64,000 nt of DNA from Sphagnum magellanicum (lineage: Eukaryota > Streptophyta > Sphagnopsida > Sphagnales > Sphagnaceae): the NCBI GenBank assembly GCA_021904315.1, contig CM038918.1:18739349-18803348 (forward strand), read 5' to 3'. The position numbers and the translations under genes were made by a program. The notes beneath the pieces were generated by a model. The model was not told the DNA's origin, searched no databases, and was given only the letters and a program-made list of their open reading frames with translations. Positions 47,521 through 60,999 of the stretch are shown piece by piece (the stretch's first letter is position 1; every line of letters begins with the position of its first letter).

Positions 47521-50500
47521 TTAAGAAGTATGTAAAGAATTGAGAACACCTTTTTAATATGTGTACCAGCTATTGAATTCTTAAAATTTGATAGCTTACT
47601 TACATGTTTAGAATTTTCATCCAAGTATGCTGGTTATCAATTTTGAAACCTTAAATTTTTAATAACCTGGTTGAATAAAACTCCAAAGAGGAGATATTAA
47701 AATTTGCATTTTCTTGATTAAATATTACACTGCTTTGATTAGCTGATTAGACTGCTTCAAGCCCACTGAAACAATAATGCTTACTCTCTCCCTAGCAGAG
47801 TGATTCAATTGCATCTCTCTGCGAGTGCGAGCTCCACAACAATAATTGTGTAGACCTATTCACTTTTGGTAAAGCTTGCTTCTATGCTAACTTGGCAGCA
47901 ATTGTTATTCGGTTTGAGCATTTGGATGGATGAGCTTTCAATTTTGATGTATGTTAAATTAGTAGCTTGGGCCACAGCTTGTTGCTAGAAACATATCATT
48001 GTTTGAATAATGTGAAGCTAGCATTGTGGTTTTAGTGGTCTTTTTAATGGATTATTTGAAATTTATTTGTAGCTTAACTGTGTAACTTTATTCTTGAAAA
48101 CAGACAAAGAAAAAGAAATATTAAACTAAATGAAACCCTAAAACCTACCTTGCTTGTATAGGAGTTGGGTCTCAAGGTGAGTATAAATTGAGTAACTTGG
48201 TGATCAGGGGTATTATTTTGACAATGAAATTGATAATAGGTGACTCCTGTTTTTTGAATTTTTTGATATTGATAGCTTATGGGGTCCAAAACTTTAAAAA
48301 CAAAAAATATTGTATCCAGCCAGTTATGGAAATAAAGTAATAACTGACCAACATTGGTTCATACCAATGTTGGGTGATTCTTTAATTTTACAAAGAACTT
48401 CTGGTTTCGATTCTAAGAAATAAATTAGAATCACCTTGGTTACAGTTTCAGTTCCATACCAAATCAAAGTGCCATGTGATTCTGGGACCAATTCTTCCAA
48501 GAAATAAATTGCATCTAGTTTTGAAAATCAGACCTGGTTACTAACTCAGAGTAGAACCAGTGGTTAACTGCCAATTAACCTTCGATTAACCCCTGATTCT
48601 ACTCAATTTATTTTCAAAAACATTTTTTCTTTCAAATATCTCAATTCTGATTGTGGTTCCACACCTAAATAAAACCAGGAACCCAGTTATGGATATGTTT
48701 CTTTAAGATAATAAAATCCAGCTCTAGTTCTATAAATCAACATATGATTTTAATTCAGTTGTTACTAACTGGAACCATGATTCTTACACACCAAAGTGAG
48801 TATACACCCAACATTGGTTCATACTATGACTCACCACGACATACAAACTAAGTGGTAGAGTGTGCCCAAGGGGTATGTTCTCTGGTGCAAAGGACCATAT
48901 GTAAGTATGAAATAGCAGCATAGTGCCATATGTATGTAAGAGATGAGAGAAATTAGCAATGTCACTAGGTAAATTCCCTACCCGTAAAGCACTGCCTTGA
49001 TTTTTCCGTTGTATTTTCAGCTCCCTTACCTGCGAAGAAACCTGTTTTCAGGAAGGGGGCTCTTCTGCAGTGGAAGGTACTAGCCAGGCTGTACGGGATC
49101 TTCTGACTAGTGGAAGGTACCAGCCAGCCTGTCACTATTTCGTGAACAAATCCCAGCTCTGCTTTACGTAGGAAAACTTCAGTGATTTTCGACCTGGTAC
49201 CTCGGCCTACCGGCCTGGGGCACAGATCTCAAATCAGAGAAGGGCCTGCACTCAGGCCATACTTGATTTAGATTAGAAGCGGAACAGACAGAACCCGAAC
49301 CTGCGGATGACTACATGTCCCGCGTAAAGCATCTGCGCTTTTTTTTCCTTTGAATTTTTTGGACCCTCACTAGGCTGGAGATGGCCCAAATTACAGCACA
49401 GCCCATTAGAATAACTTCCGGCTGGCAGAAGGTACTTGCTAGACTGGCGAAGTAACTTACATCCACTGGAAGTTACTCTCCAAGGTGTTTTTTTTATAAA
49501 AAAATTCTCATTCTTCTTTTCTTTATTTTTCCTCTTTTTTTGTTTTTTTTTGTTTTTTTCTTTACTAGGCTCTGAGTTTTTCAAACAGAAAATTTATTCA
49601 AAATTGTGATGGTACATTCAAAGCAAATTCCTACAAAAATGAAAATCAGAATTCCTTCAATTTTGAAACTGAAAAAGTAAAAATAAATATAAAACCCAAG
49701 GTAACTTGACGATGTTCTCTATTTGGACTCCACTCCACCAATTGAAAAACTCATTGAGGGAATGCTCCTCAAAAGAAAGCCCAAAAACCCTACCATCAAC
49801 CAAGGCAATGTTCCTAAAAAAACCCTCATCAACCATCACTCAAGGCAATGCTCCCAACTCACATTGACAAACCATCACCAATACAATATCACAAAAGACT
49901 CAACATCAATTTCTCAACAACCCAAACCCAAACCCTTGGCATTCTCATGAAATCCAAAAAATTGTTTTGAGTTATCAACTAATCCACATTTTCCCCTACA
50001 CCTTTATTATGCAAGTATTACAACAAGCAAGGACACTCTTGCACAACAAAAAATTTCGAAGAAATCTAAAAAAACAAAGACTATCCTACTTATCAATTAC
50101 ATCTAGTGACATTAATCAAAGGATAGATTTTGGAGATGTGACATAGTTAATGGTAATAGGACAATTTTGAAGTTGGTTGAAGATGTGGCCAATTTTTTGT
50201 TGACATTGATAGCTTTGAGTTGAGGAGGAGAATGCATGGCATGTAATTTGTCATTGTATGTTGGCGACTCCTTTTCAAACAAAGGCCCAAGCTTGTCATC
50301 AAGCCACTTTGTAGGATGGCATTGAGTTAACTTTTTGTAAATAGAAATGACATCATCAACAAGATAATCAGCTACAAGATGGTGGTGATTTGCTAAACAT
50401 TTAGTGATCTCAATGTGCTAATTCTTTGAAACTCCCTAACAAAACCTAAAGCAACATCAATAGATAATGACCTTGAAATAAACTTTTCAAAATCAACATT

Positions 50501-53500
50501 GCGGAATTCATAACACCCTTTGATGGAAAAATATGTAGAGATATTCGAATCAAATTTCAAATGAGATGAAAAATTAAGTTGACATATTACTTATGCTAAC
50601 ATTTGTCATTCTTTTCCAAAGGAAAACATTTAAGATTTTCTAATAACTTTCTCAAGTCCAACTAATCATGGTTAGATAGTCATTTCATCATTGGTAACCT
50701 TAACTTGGAGATACCTTGGATCAAGGAAGATGTTGAATAATATTGTAAATGCTTTACCATATTCAACCACACATTGTTCCTTCCTTTAACGTATTAATTT
50801 TTCAATACTTCTTATCAAGGATTGGATGTTGCAAAAAAAAACCCAAATATAAAAACAAAAACAAAACATAAATGTTGCAAACAATAGACACTTTAAACCC
50901 AAATAAAAAACAACAAAACCTTAAACCATTAAAACCTTTTTCCAAACAAAAAAAACTCTAAGACCTAAACCCTATTTGTAAATATCATAAACAAAAGGTA
51001 GAAAAAAGATTCATTCAAAATTTTGCAAACAATAGAAATAATATAAAGCAAAACATGAATTCCAAAATTTGAAAATAAAATAGTACCTTCTTGGAGGGTA
51101 TAGGTTGTTGTCTTTTTTAGCAACTTGCAACACAAATAAAAATATCATGTCCATTCAATTTTTAATAGATTCTTCATTTTTAAATAAATTTACAATCGAT
51201 TTTCACATGTCAAAACTTCATAAGAGTTGCCATTCATCTAACACATTCTTCACCCAAAGTTCAACATGTTTCTTGTTCTTTGACCTCTTTAGTTCACATT
51301 TTTCATCTTTTTTTTATCAATACCTAGAAAGCAAAACTTTAGCAATGGCTATTTAACAAAAGATTCACATTTAGCCTTTTAACAACATTGGATCTAAAGG
51401 CAACTAATTCACATATACTACATTAATTAGTAAAGTCAATAGTAACAACAACCCCATGGCTAGAATCATTAAAAAAATCAAATATAAAAGGAGAAACATT
51501 GGCATCAAAATCTTCAAGACTCAAAAGAATAAAAGGGTCAAAAAAATATACAAACAAATTTGCATTTGCTTTAAGATTCAACTTGGGAGAATCAATAAAA
51601 AAATTCTATAGGAAACTCATGCAAGTAATCCACACATTACACATAAATCTCATTTCCATCACTTGCCCACAAAATATCATCACCTTGAAATCAGTGGTGG
51701 TTATTGGTGTAGGAAGTCTAAGAAGTGAGAGTTAAAAAAACCTTTAGGTTTCGTAACTAATTTAGAGGAATATTTGCTGCAGGTAAGGGATCTTTTAAAA
51801 CTTCAACAACAAGATTTGTAGAACCTTCACTAGAAATCATTTTCATAATAATAGACATTGCGGAAAAAAAAACAAACAAAATGAAATTTTAAAAAAAGAA
51901 AAAACTCATTAAAATAAGAAGTGTAATTTAAAATTCAAACAAATTGCACCTACACAACACATCAAATAAAAGAAACCAAGAAACTTTAAAACATGCAAAA
52001 CCAAAACAAAAAAACATAAAAACTTGCACAAATCAAACACAAAAATAAATGAAACAACCAAATAATTTCAAGGACATAACAAATTTACACAAAATAACAA
52101 AATGATGTAGAAAAGGCAAGAGGAAAGCAAGAGCATTTGTGATGCAAACACAAAAGCGATGCACATGTGATGTAAAAATAAGCACCATGTAGATGTAATG
52201 GGGTTGTAATGAAGGTGAGATGCAAAAACTAGCACCATGTCAACAAGTTGAAAACAAGAGATGTAGACGTAAACAAAGATTGCATGATGTAAGCAAGAGA
52301 TGTAAATGTGAGCAAAAATGAAACACAAAGACACAACACTAATTGGAGTAGTAATTGACACCAAACCAAAGAAAATGAAAATTCTTTCATCATGACATAA
52401 CAAAAGTAAAAGGGTAAAACAAAAACAAAACCAAAAAAGAGGAAGGAATGTGTTGAAAAGTGCCAAGAAGTCAACAATAAACATTGCCGATAATGATCAC
52501 TAGCATAGAAGTTACAACACCAAGCACATCAACAATGTGCCAATCAAAGAAAAAAGAGAAAGTCAACATTGTGATGTAACAAGAATAGAAAAATGATAGA
52601 AAAAAAACCCAAGAAATGGAAAGAGCTCCTTGAAAATTTTGAAAAAGCAGACATTGAACACTATTTGAGATGATCATTGATGCACAAGTTGTAACAAGTG
52701 TAGTAACAATGCGCTAAGCAAAGGAAAGAAAGAGCCAGCATCATGATGCAATAAAAGTAATATGAAAGAAAATAAAACCCAGAAAATGAGAAAAAAAACT
52801 CCTTGAAAATTACGAAAAAGCAAACAATGAGCACTTTCATAAATGATCACCAGCACATGTCACAATTCCAAATGCAACAACAATGCCCTTAGCAAAGGAA
52901 AAAAAAGAGCTAGCATCACAAAAGAGAAAAATAGAAGAGCAAAACTAATAGAAAACAAGCAAAATGAAGAAGTTTGGCAAGGTTACCCAAGAAGGAATGC
53001 CCTAAAAACTATGAAGAAGTACACAACACCAAGCATATCAACAATGTGCTAAACAAAAAAACAAAGAGAGTTGTGGAAAGAACACCTTGAACAAAGCAAA
53101 ACAAATTGGTGAAGGAGTGCCTTGAAAAGAAGGAAGAAAGAAGTGATGAGCATTGCCGATAATGATCACCAACATTGCAAGGAGTGAGTTTTGTACAATT
53201 TGCTAAGCAAAATGGTGACAAGATGCAACAAAAAGTGAAAAAGTGTCAAAGGAAAAGAAATTGGTGCAAAAGAAAAAAAACACCGGTGTTTTATGTAGGT
53301 GAAGAGTCTAGAAACATGCCCTTCTAGATTTGAGATCCTAGCACAAGGCTAAGGGTTTGGGTCAAAATTTGGAAAGGTCTATTCCTAGACTCTTCTCCTG
53401 TACTAAAGTCCTAAACAAGTCCCTAAATAGGTATGGTGTTTTTAGGAAGGGCTATTAATCTAGGTCAAAAATAGTGGTAACCAATTTTAGGAACAAAATT

Positions 53501-56500
53501 TCCATGCAACCAATGAGAAGTTGTGTCATGGAGTGAAGGGGCCTCCCTTTTTTTCTTGTTCACCAAGAATGTTGTGCACCTATTAGGGTGGGCTACCTTT
53601 GAAAAGGACGAGGAAAGTTGTGCACATGTGAAGGTGAGCTGTTGTTCCATTAGGTCGTAATGACTTCTATGAAGGTCTGTTCCAGAGTGTAATTTGTTTT
53701 CCTCCATCCTTATTCACATTTCAATGTGTTCTCCACTATCAATTCACATTATAAGTAAATGAACCACACCAAAAGTGGAACTAGCAAATTGGCTACCCAT
53801 TCACCTATGAGAAAACTTTTTAAATGTGCCAAAATAGGACACCCAAACTAGTATAAAGAACTAGACATAATTTTGGTACACTATTCATAAAATATTTTTC
53901 TATTTTGAATATATATATTTAAACACCAATACAAGGCACATTCAAGCTAATAGGAAATGATGAACATGTAATCATTGCATAGGTTTACATGATTAAAATG
54001 ATGTATTAATTTTAAGTCTCATGAATGATCGATGGATTTATACAAGAATATTTTGAATAAATCAATGTAACAATCAAATAGATTTGAAAATAATTGAATA
54101 AATATAAAATATTTAACAATATTTTCAAATCATTGTAACTAGTGTTTAAAAACATAGGTTTTCACACAATTTAAACACAATTTATGCATTTTTTGGACCA
54201 ATCCTGAACTATCACGTTAATGTGTCAAGATTTGAAAGGATTCCCAAAGAGACTCAGAAAGGTGTCCATTGGCTCTTATTAGTTTTGAATTTGCACCATC
54301 TCTAACTCCACATGAAAATAAGGAAAGTACCATGGGCCCAACTTGTTATCCATTAACAACATTGGCAAATAAACACAATAGAAGAGCATCTCTAGCAACA
54401 ACAATAAAATGTTTTGTGCATCAAATTTTTTGATGAGGTAAGTGCCACAATGATGTGACAACAGGTGTGCTGTTATAAATTTACACCTAGATAGGGGAGG
54501 TTTCAAGAAGCCAGCATAAGTAATATATCGCAAATTCAAATTATTATTGATTGGCTAGCCAAAATGATTGGACCATGTGGTCTCTCAATGTAATATTTAT
54601 CCAATATTTGTTATTTATCAGTGGGGAAGGGGCAAATATTTTACATTACATGTGGATGTGGTAAATGTTAATATCACTTCAAATACAAAATGCAATGTAG
54701 AAATTGCTCCAAGCCCCAAACAGAAACACAAAATCCCTCATTGTTTTCATCCACTCCACAATGATTTTGGTTAGCTTACTACCAAGTTGGCAATTAACAA
54801 GAGAGATCATTTCCTAATATGTGATTATAACATTTGTTAGTTTCTTCAAGGTCATCATGAATCATCAAAGGAATCGAAGATCTAAAATATGCATCAAGAT
54901 GAGAATTATAATCAATAATCTTGGGGAAATGAAGAATGTAATTTGAAATACAACCATATATAACAATCCTTTCATGAACTATATACAATTTCAAAAACTC
55001 ATTTCATCAATTACACTTTACATCCGGATGGATTTAAAAAGAAAGTTAATTTGTTTCATGAAGAAATTTACTTGGAAATTGTCTTGTTGTCCACTTATAA
55101 GTTTCAAACTTTAAATTCAAAGAAATAAATTTGAACCCTTTCACATTACTCTTCAAAACTGGAGTTCATTTTTAAAATATTGATGATGTGCTCATCTTCG
55201 GGACCTTCATGGGCACAAATCCTTTTACTAATTATTATTCTTGAATCTAAACATAGAAATTTGGAATTGAAACCTCAAAGTGTAAATATTAAACACATAT
55301 ATCAAAGGACACATATATGAAGGACTTGAACAAATTCTATTTGGAAGGCCTTTTAACACAACATTGGTTATGATCATTAATACATTTCAAAAGTACATTA
55401 ATGTATGAAAACACCACAAACACATTGTGTAACAAGTGCAATGGATAGTGTATCCACTAGTACTTATGACAAAACCATTAAATTTTGTTGCTTGAACTCA
55501 TTGAAATCTCAATTATAATAGACACATGTGGACTTGACTTTGTGATTTATTTTAATAAAGTGAGTGAAAGTGATGAAACAAAATGGGCTACATCCAAAAT
55601 GTTGATTATCATGTCTTTGTTATTGTTATATTGTCATTTTGGCTTGCATTTTGTACACATAGGCTATCCTGAATGTTTAAAGCATTTTTTGTGTTGATTA
55701 ATGGAATTTTTTACAACATATCAGACTTTAAATATTGTGAAAATATTTGGTGAAAATATGAAATCAGCACATATATTGCTTAATTAAACCCCATTTCAAT
55801 CCATATATGGCATTTGTAGCATATAATTTTCAATAATTGTAGCCACATATTTAGCACACATAAACAACCTATATTAGTCATTAAAAATGATTCTTTAATA
55901 TTTCAAATTTGGCTATTTTGATAATAATAAAAAAACCTTCTTGATACTATTGTGAGTTTTTCAATTTGCATGGTAGGAAGGGTATGCAATGGTTCTTGGG
56001 ATGCTATTGCTTTGATAAACCTGGTCAATGTCAAGGATAAAAAAAATTCTTGAACAAACAAATGATCATTCATGCATACAAAAATATGTGCAATATATAT
56101 AACTACAATCCAAAAAAACAAGTTCAACAATGTTTGCACATATATTATGGGGTTCAACTAATTGAAATATCCATAACCATCATTCAACATTCATGGTTGA
56201 AATATTTATCAATTTGATAAATCTTGAAGAATTAAGTATTGTATGAAATGAATTTAATGTTTTACAATGGTCCATGTAAAATAAGATTTTGAGTTGTACT
56301 TTTTGATTGGTAATTTCAATATTACCCACAAATTTCCAATATATTTGATATCTAGTAAATCCAGTTCATGGGAACATGAACACCAAATTCATAAAAACAA
56401 ACATCATAAAGAAAAACATGCATTTAGACAATAGAACATTTAGATTGAAAAACATGTTCCTAATGAATTTTAATTTAATTTAGATTTCTCATTTCCCATA

Positions 56501-59019
56501 ATTGCAATTGCCAACCTTACTTTCTTACTTGCTTCTTTGGTCATAACACAATTGCATTTGCCTCATTTCAACCATAAATTTTGTGCCAAGCATAATATGT
56601 GTTTAAATTAGGGTTCATTACCTTTGATTGAAAGGATGCCTTTTGTCCAATTAGAACTAAACCAATCCACTGCCAAAAACAGGTTAAGCCACAAAAAAAT
56701 GTAATATAACACTATAACATATGTCCATATGTTTAAATTAAATTTGGCAAGGTTAATATGTGACAAAATGTGGAGTTGCAAAACTCATAATGAGAGCTAA
56801 ATTAGGCTAAAACTAAGGAAGAATTTGTATTGCAAGTAAGTTTATTTTCGATTTCAAAATTCTGTTTGAAATATACAAGTTTACTTTCGATGTATAATGT
56901 TTAAGCTTTCCTTAACATTATTAATTGTGAATTGAAAGCTATAGTTGGAAGAAAAATGTTGTAACCTAAATATTGGCTTATGATTGAGCCCCATGTTAGA
57001 CAATGATAATGAAATGTGTTTGTTTGGTCGAAAGCAAGGAATTAAACCAAATGCAAGTAGGAGACATAGTGAAGGCCAGGGAAATTGCAACATTCATATA
57101 AACTAAAAGACAAGATCAAAGTGTTTGGGAAATGAAAAGGAGGCATTTTCAAAATTTCCAACTTTAATTTTTCATTTTAGAATTGAAATTCCCTAGGAGT
57201 GCTGAATATTTAGAATAGGATTCACTGGTGAATCTTTTTTACATTGAGTGTTCATTGGTTCATTGTAAAGAACTAAATTTGAGAACTTCAATTTTCATTA
57301 GTGTTTGTCTTAGCAAGTGATTGCCAATACTACTCAACAAGCATAAGGGGTGTGTCACATGAGCTTGATGAAATGATTATGTCTAAACAAGGTATAACCA
57401 TTAGCTCATTTCAAAATGCTTTAAGTGATAAATTAAATTAACGTTGAATTTTTTTGATTCATTTTATAAAATAATGTTCATAATATGTTATGGGAGAAAA
57501 TTTTGGATAATTTTGGAGTAAGTCTTATAATCATAAAGTTCAAATTGGGCTTAATTGCTTAACTTCAGAGTTCTTAATTGTGAAAAAACAATTTCATAAT
57601 TTTAAAACTAATTTCCAAAAATCAAACACATTCTAAATTCAACAACTTTTGTTCCATTGGTGTGAAAATTGTGAAAATACAAACATTCAAACCACCTTGT
57701 TGAGGGCTTTCTATTGGTACCAAAAGTGGAGTGGTGGGCTATATGGTTTGGGGGGGATATGGTGGTCACATCCAAACAAACATGTACCGCAAAATATCTA
57801 TCTTAAAATATAGTATAATGGGATATATATCTTGGTGAGGGCTTACAAAACTCCTAGCGGATTGTAATCAATTTTTTTTCCAACAATTTTTTTCAGCTTT
57901 TAGATGAATTGTTTTGGAAATTCATGTTTTTTTAGTGTAAATTCTACCAATTTTGTTAAAATTTGAGGAAAACTTGCCATATCTTCAACATCATAATTTT
58001 AAAGTAAAACAACATAGTTGTAATGATGCAAACTTCTGTAGCATAATCATTTAAAGCTCCCAAATTTTCTCAGGAGAAATCATTACCGCAACGTTATATA
58101 ATTGAAAATGGAGAAAGGTATAGGTCCTATCTTAACTATTAAATGCCAAATCTTGAATACTCCAGAAAGGTCAACAATTATGATTCATGACACCTGAATC
58201 TCCTTTCACTGCTGCAACTATCACCCACAAGATCACAACTACACATCATTCTTGAAGCCTATCTTCAAAGTCGGGATTCCACCAAGTTAAATTTTTTTCA
58301 ACTAATGTCAGTTCTTTAGGGTGATTGCAAAATATTGTCCATTGTAGTTTTCTTCAGGTTTTTATTGGGAGAATATCACATATCAAATTTTTAAATTGAA
58401 TACAAATTCATTTTTAAAAGGGAAATATTCGTAAACGTAAGAAGTATGTCATCATAATTCTAGAAATTGGACTGTATTCAATTAGTGGAGCGTGATATTT
58501 TAATGATATTATATTAGCATGTTTTTCTTTTTGTTCATGACAACACATCCATGTTGAAATGCCGATTCTGTAGTGTTCCCTTTGCAGTTAAATGACAGAA
58601 TCAACAGTGGCAGCTGATTCGCCAAATCACTCTTACCTCGTTAAAGTCAGGGCTGGCTGTTTTAGGTCGATTTTTAGATCTCATATTTGTGTGGATCTGC
58701 GTGAGTGGCCAATTCTGCAAAAATGAAGCCTGTTTTTCTTGGATTCCATGCCATTAGCAGTAGGGCCAATTCTGGCTCCTATGTCTGCCCACAGGTCCAC
58801 TGCAAAGGACTCACATAGGGACTTGCTCCGAGGTGGTTTTGGCCCCAGTCAGCTTACTCTCCAGTATGGAAAACTGCTGCTATTTCATACCTACCTATGA
58901 TCCTTTACACCAGAGAATATACCCCTGGGGCACATTCTGCCACCTAGTTTCCCCCTCACACCAAGCCATAGGTACAAACCAATGTTGGGCCCACACTAGC
59001 TTTATATCCTTCCTACCAG
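47521..59019. other. Spacer between the two duplication arms
   Basis: About 11.5 kb without a recognisable gene. It contains repeat-like DNA at 48300-48800, a patch at 49040-49480 with recurring ggaaggtac and agccag motifs, a T-rich tract at 49480-49570, and an A-rich region to 52000. A degenerate tandem array lies at about 52430-53220. From there to 58600 the DNA is AT-rich with only chance-length open frames. Confidence 0.55.
52430..53220. repeat. Degenerate tandem array, ~170-190 bp units
   Basis: Recurring blocks in the same order: ccttgaaaattttgaaaaag, a gcacatg or gatgatcac block, caacaatg with gctaagcaaagg, and gaaagaaaataaaaccc. The ctccttgaaaatt block at 52626 recurs at 52798, giving a period of about 172 bp; cattgccgataatgatcac appears at both ends (52483 and 53152). 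Four to five diverged units can be counted. Confidence 0.7.
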
Positions 59020-59344
59020 GTGGGACCTAGTAGGTTCTTTATTGATTAAAAAACTCAAATAACCACCCAATTGATCATAATAACCGAGTTGATAACCTGG
59101 TGAATAACCAGGTGTTTTCTCTATAACCGGGTGGCAGAATGTAAAGCCCCTTCCCCCACCCTTGGGCCCACCCTCTAGTATTATTATTTATTTTATTTTT
59201 CCATGTTGCCCAAATGAAATAATTTCTTATTGTTTAAAAACGAGCTTGTGTGTTTCCTGTTCTTTCCACAGTCGCGCTTTCTTCGTTGCAGCGACGAACG
59301 TCGCATACCATCCCCTCTCGCTCGCTCCCACCGTCCCATCTTCT

Positions 59345-59449
59345 TCGTGTAGCAGCGATAAAACCGTGAAGCAATTGCAGTTCAAGTTTATCCCAAACCC
59401 TTCCGCGCATAAGAAGCTGCCTGGAACGCCTCTGAACTGCGCCGGATGA
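59345..59449 (+). CDS. Short open frame with conserved tail IPNPSAHKKLP, arm 2 copy (partial)
   Basis: Partner of the frame at 47024-47140. It ends CSSDKTVKQLQFKFIPNPSA, HKKLPGTPLNCAG and a stop at 59447-59449. The frame is open back to about 59162 but has no convincing ATG. Upstream, ctttcttcgttgcag could be a splice acceptor. The tail faintly resembles the PIPPSAPSKRHN core of IDA-type plant signal peptides (I-P-x-P-S-A then basic residues), but the extension after it and the lack of a visible signal peptide weaken that idea. Confidence 0.4.
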   Translation, partial: SCSSDKTVKQLQFKFIPNPSAHKKLPGTPLNCAG

Positions 59450-60345
59450 TCATGCACACTAAACGCGAATAGACGATGACGACATCACACAACGTTTTAC
59501 AAAACAACGTTTGATCAGACCTAAAAACAAACCATGCCGATTGCTAGAGATGCGAAGCAATTTCTTCACGACAGTTGCGATCCGGTTTCTGTCCTAGAGT
59601 TTCTGTGCATTTGCAGCAGGAGTTCATATATTTTATGTAGTTAAGTTGTCGGACAATGCATGCGGGATCTAGCTTAATTTAGAGGTTTCTGACACAAGCT
59701 CCAGGAAAAGAGTCTAGCCTTGAAAATACATAGAAACTAGTATACTGCAACTGGCCACGGCTCTTACCCATTCCGTGTGCATGGCCGAGTTCCAGACTGC
59801 CTGCTAGAGAGGAGGAAGCAAGGACGACGTGATTTCGTTGCTTGATTTCTGACCAAGTTAGGTTTTGTGGTGTGGCAGCCTAGTACTCTAGTGTCGGCTG
59901 CTACGAAGGTGGGATGGTTTGGAGGTTTGTAGTTTGCTTATGAAGCCGCAAACACGATGCGGTGGCGGCCATCAAGGTGGCAAGTCCATTGGGTGCATGG
60001 GTTACGCAAGACCACCTTCTCAGAAACACATTCGCCAGGATCGTGACCTTCTGGATTGTCGACAAGTGATCAGCAGATGGCAAGAGTCGGTTCAAGCCTT
60101 GTCGATTCAAAGAAAGACGACGAAAGATCTTAGCTTCTATCGTCTTCTCGAAGTAATTTTCCTTCTTACAACCTTCGCTCCCCACACATCATATTCGCAT
60201 TTCTATGCTTCGAGATCGTCGCGTAGGAGGAAGATCTCGAGTCTCTTGCACATCAATCTCTTTACAAATCAGTTCCCAACAATTGATCCAGTTGCGTGGT
60301 GGTCTAAAGATCCGATTTTGCAGCTTCGAGCTCCATCAAGTTACA

Positions 60346-60939
60346 GGTAACGTGTTGTCAACTTCCTTCTTCGACTCCGTCCTACTTGCAACTCTTTCTT
60401 CTATACTTTTATTCTTCTTACAGCGGCTGTTTTGAGATTGAAGTCGTGATGTCGTGAGGGTGAACAATCAACCTGGGAGCTTGCTGTTCTTCTTTGGTTT
60501 TTTTGAGGAGAACCAGAGCTTGAAACTCTTTCTTCGTGAAGAAGGGACCTCATAGAGTTATATATTTTCTTGTGTTGTCTGATGTGCAGAATTCTAAATC
60601 GAGAAGAAACAAGTGATCTCCCAAGTGACTAGGACCACCACCCGCAACATTAGCTCTCCGCAGCTTCTCATCCACATAAATCTCAGTATGTCTTCCAGGA
60701 AAGACAACACGACTATGAAGGACCACGAGGCCGTCATGAAGACCAATGTATGGAAGAAGAGCACGGGAGATGTGTCTGAAAGTGCAAGTCCAGAAGACAA
60801 CTTCAATTCTTTCGACGGCGATATTGGACCATCACGCTACAAACCACCTCAGCCTACCAACCCAAAAGACAACAATTCTTTTGGTGACATTGGACCATCA
60901 CGCTACAAACCACCTCCGACCGACCCAACTTCTGCATAA
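60346..60939 (+). CDS. Small GDIGPSRYKPP protein, arm 2 copy, motif duplicated
   Basis: The protein is 83 residues, coding at 60688-60939 (MSSRKDNTTMKDHEA, NVWKKSTGDVSESASPEDN, then two copies of GDIGPSRYKPP about 23 residues apart, ending PPPTDPTSA). The upstream UTR exon ends at 60346 (ttacag/gtaacg) and the coding exon begins at 60590 after gatgtgcag, as in arm 1. The second motif unit (PKDNNSFGDIGPSRYKPP) looks like an internal in-frame duplication missing from arm 1. Hydrophilic; no signal peptide, membrane segment or known domain seen. The perfectly kept motif suggests a binding or processing site, which is inference. Confidence 0.6.
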
Positions 60940-60999
60940 GGAGCCCAGAGACGTGTCAGGAGCAAGGAAGGAGCTTGGCAGAATACTTATGCAGTTAGA

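Noticed and set aside
52068-52856. Hydrophobic minus-strand frames resembling membrane proteins
   Set aside because: They overlap an A-rich tandem array whose complement encodes Phe, Leu and Ile by composition alone.
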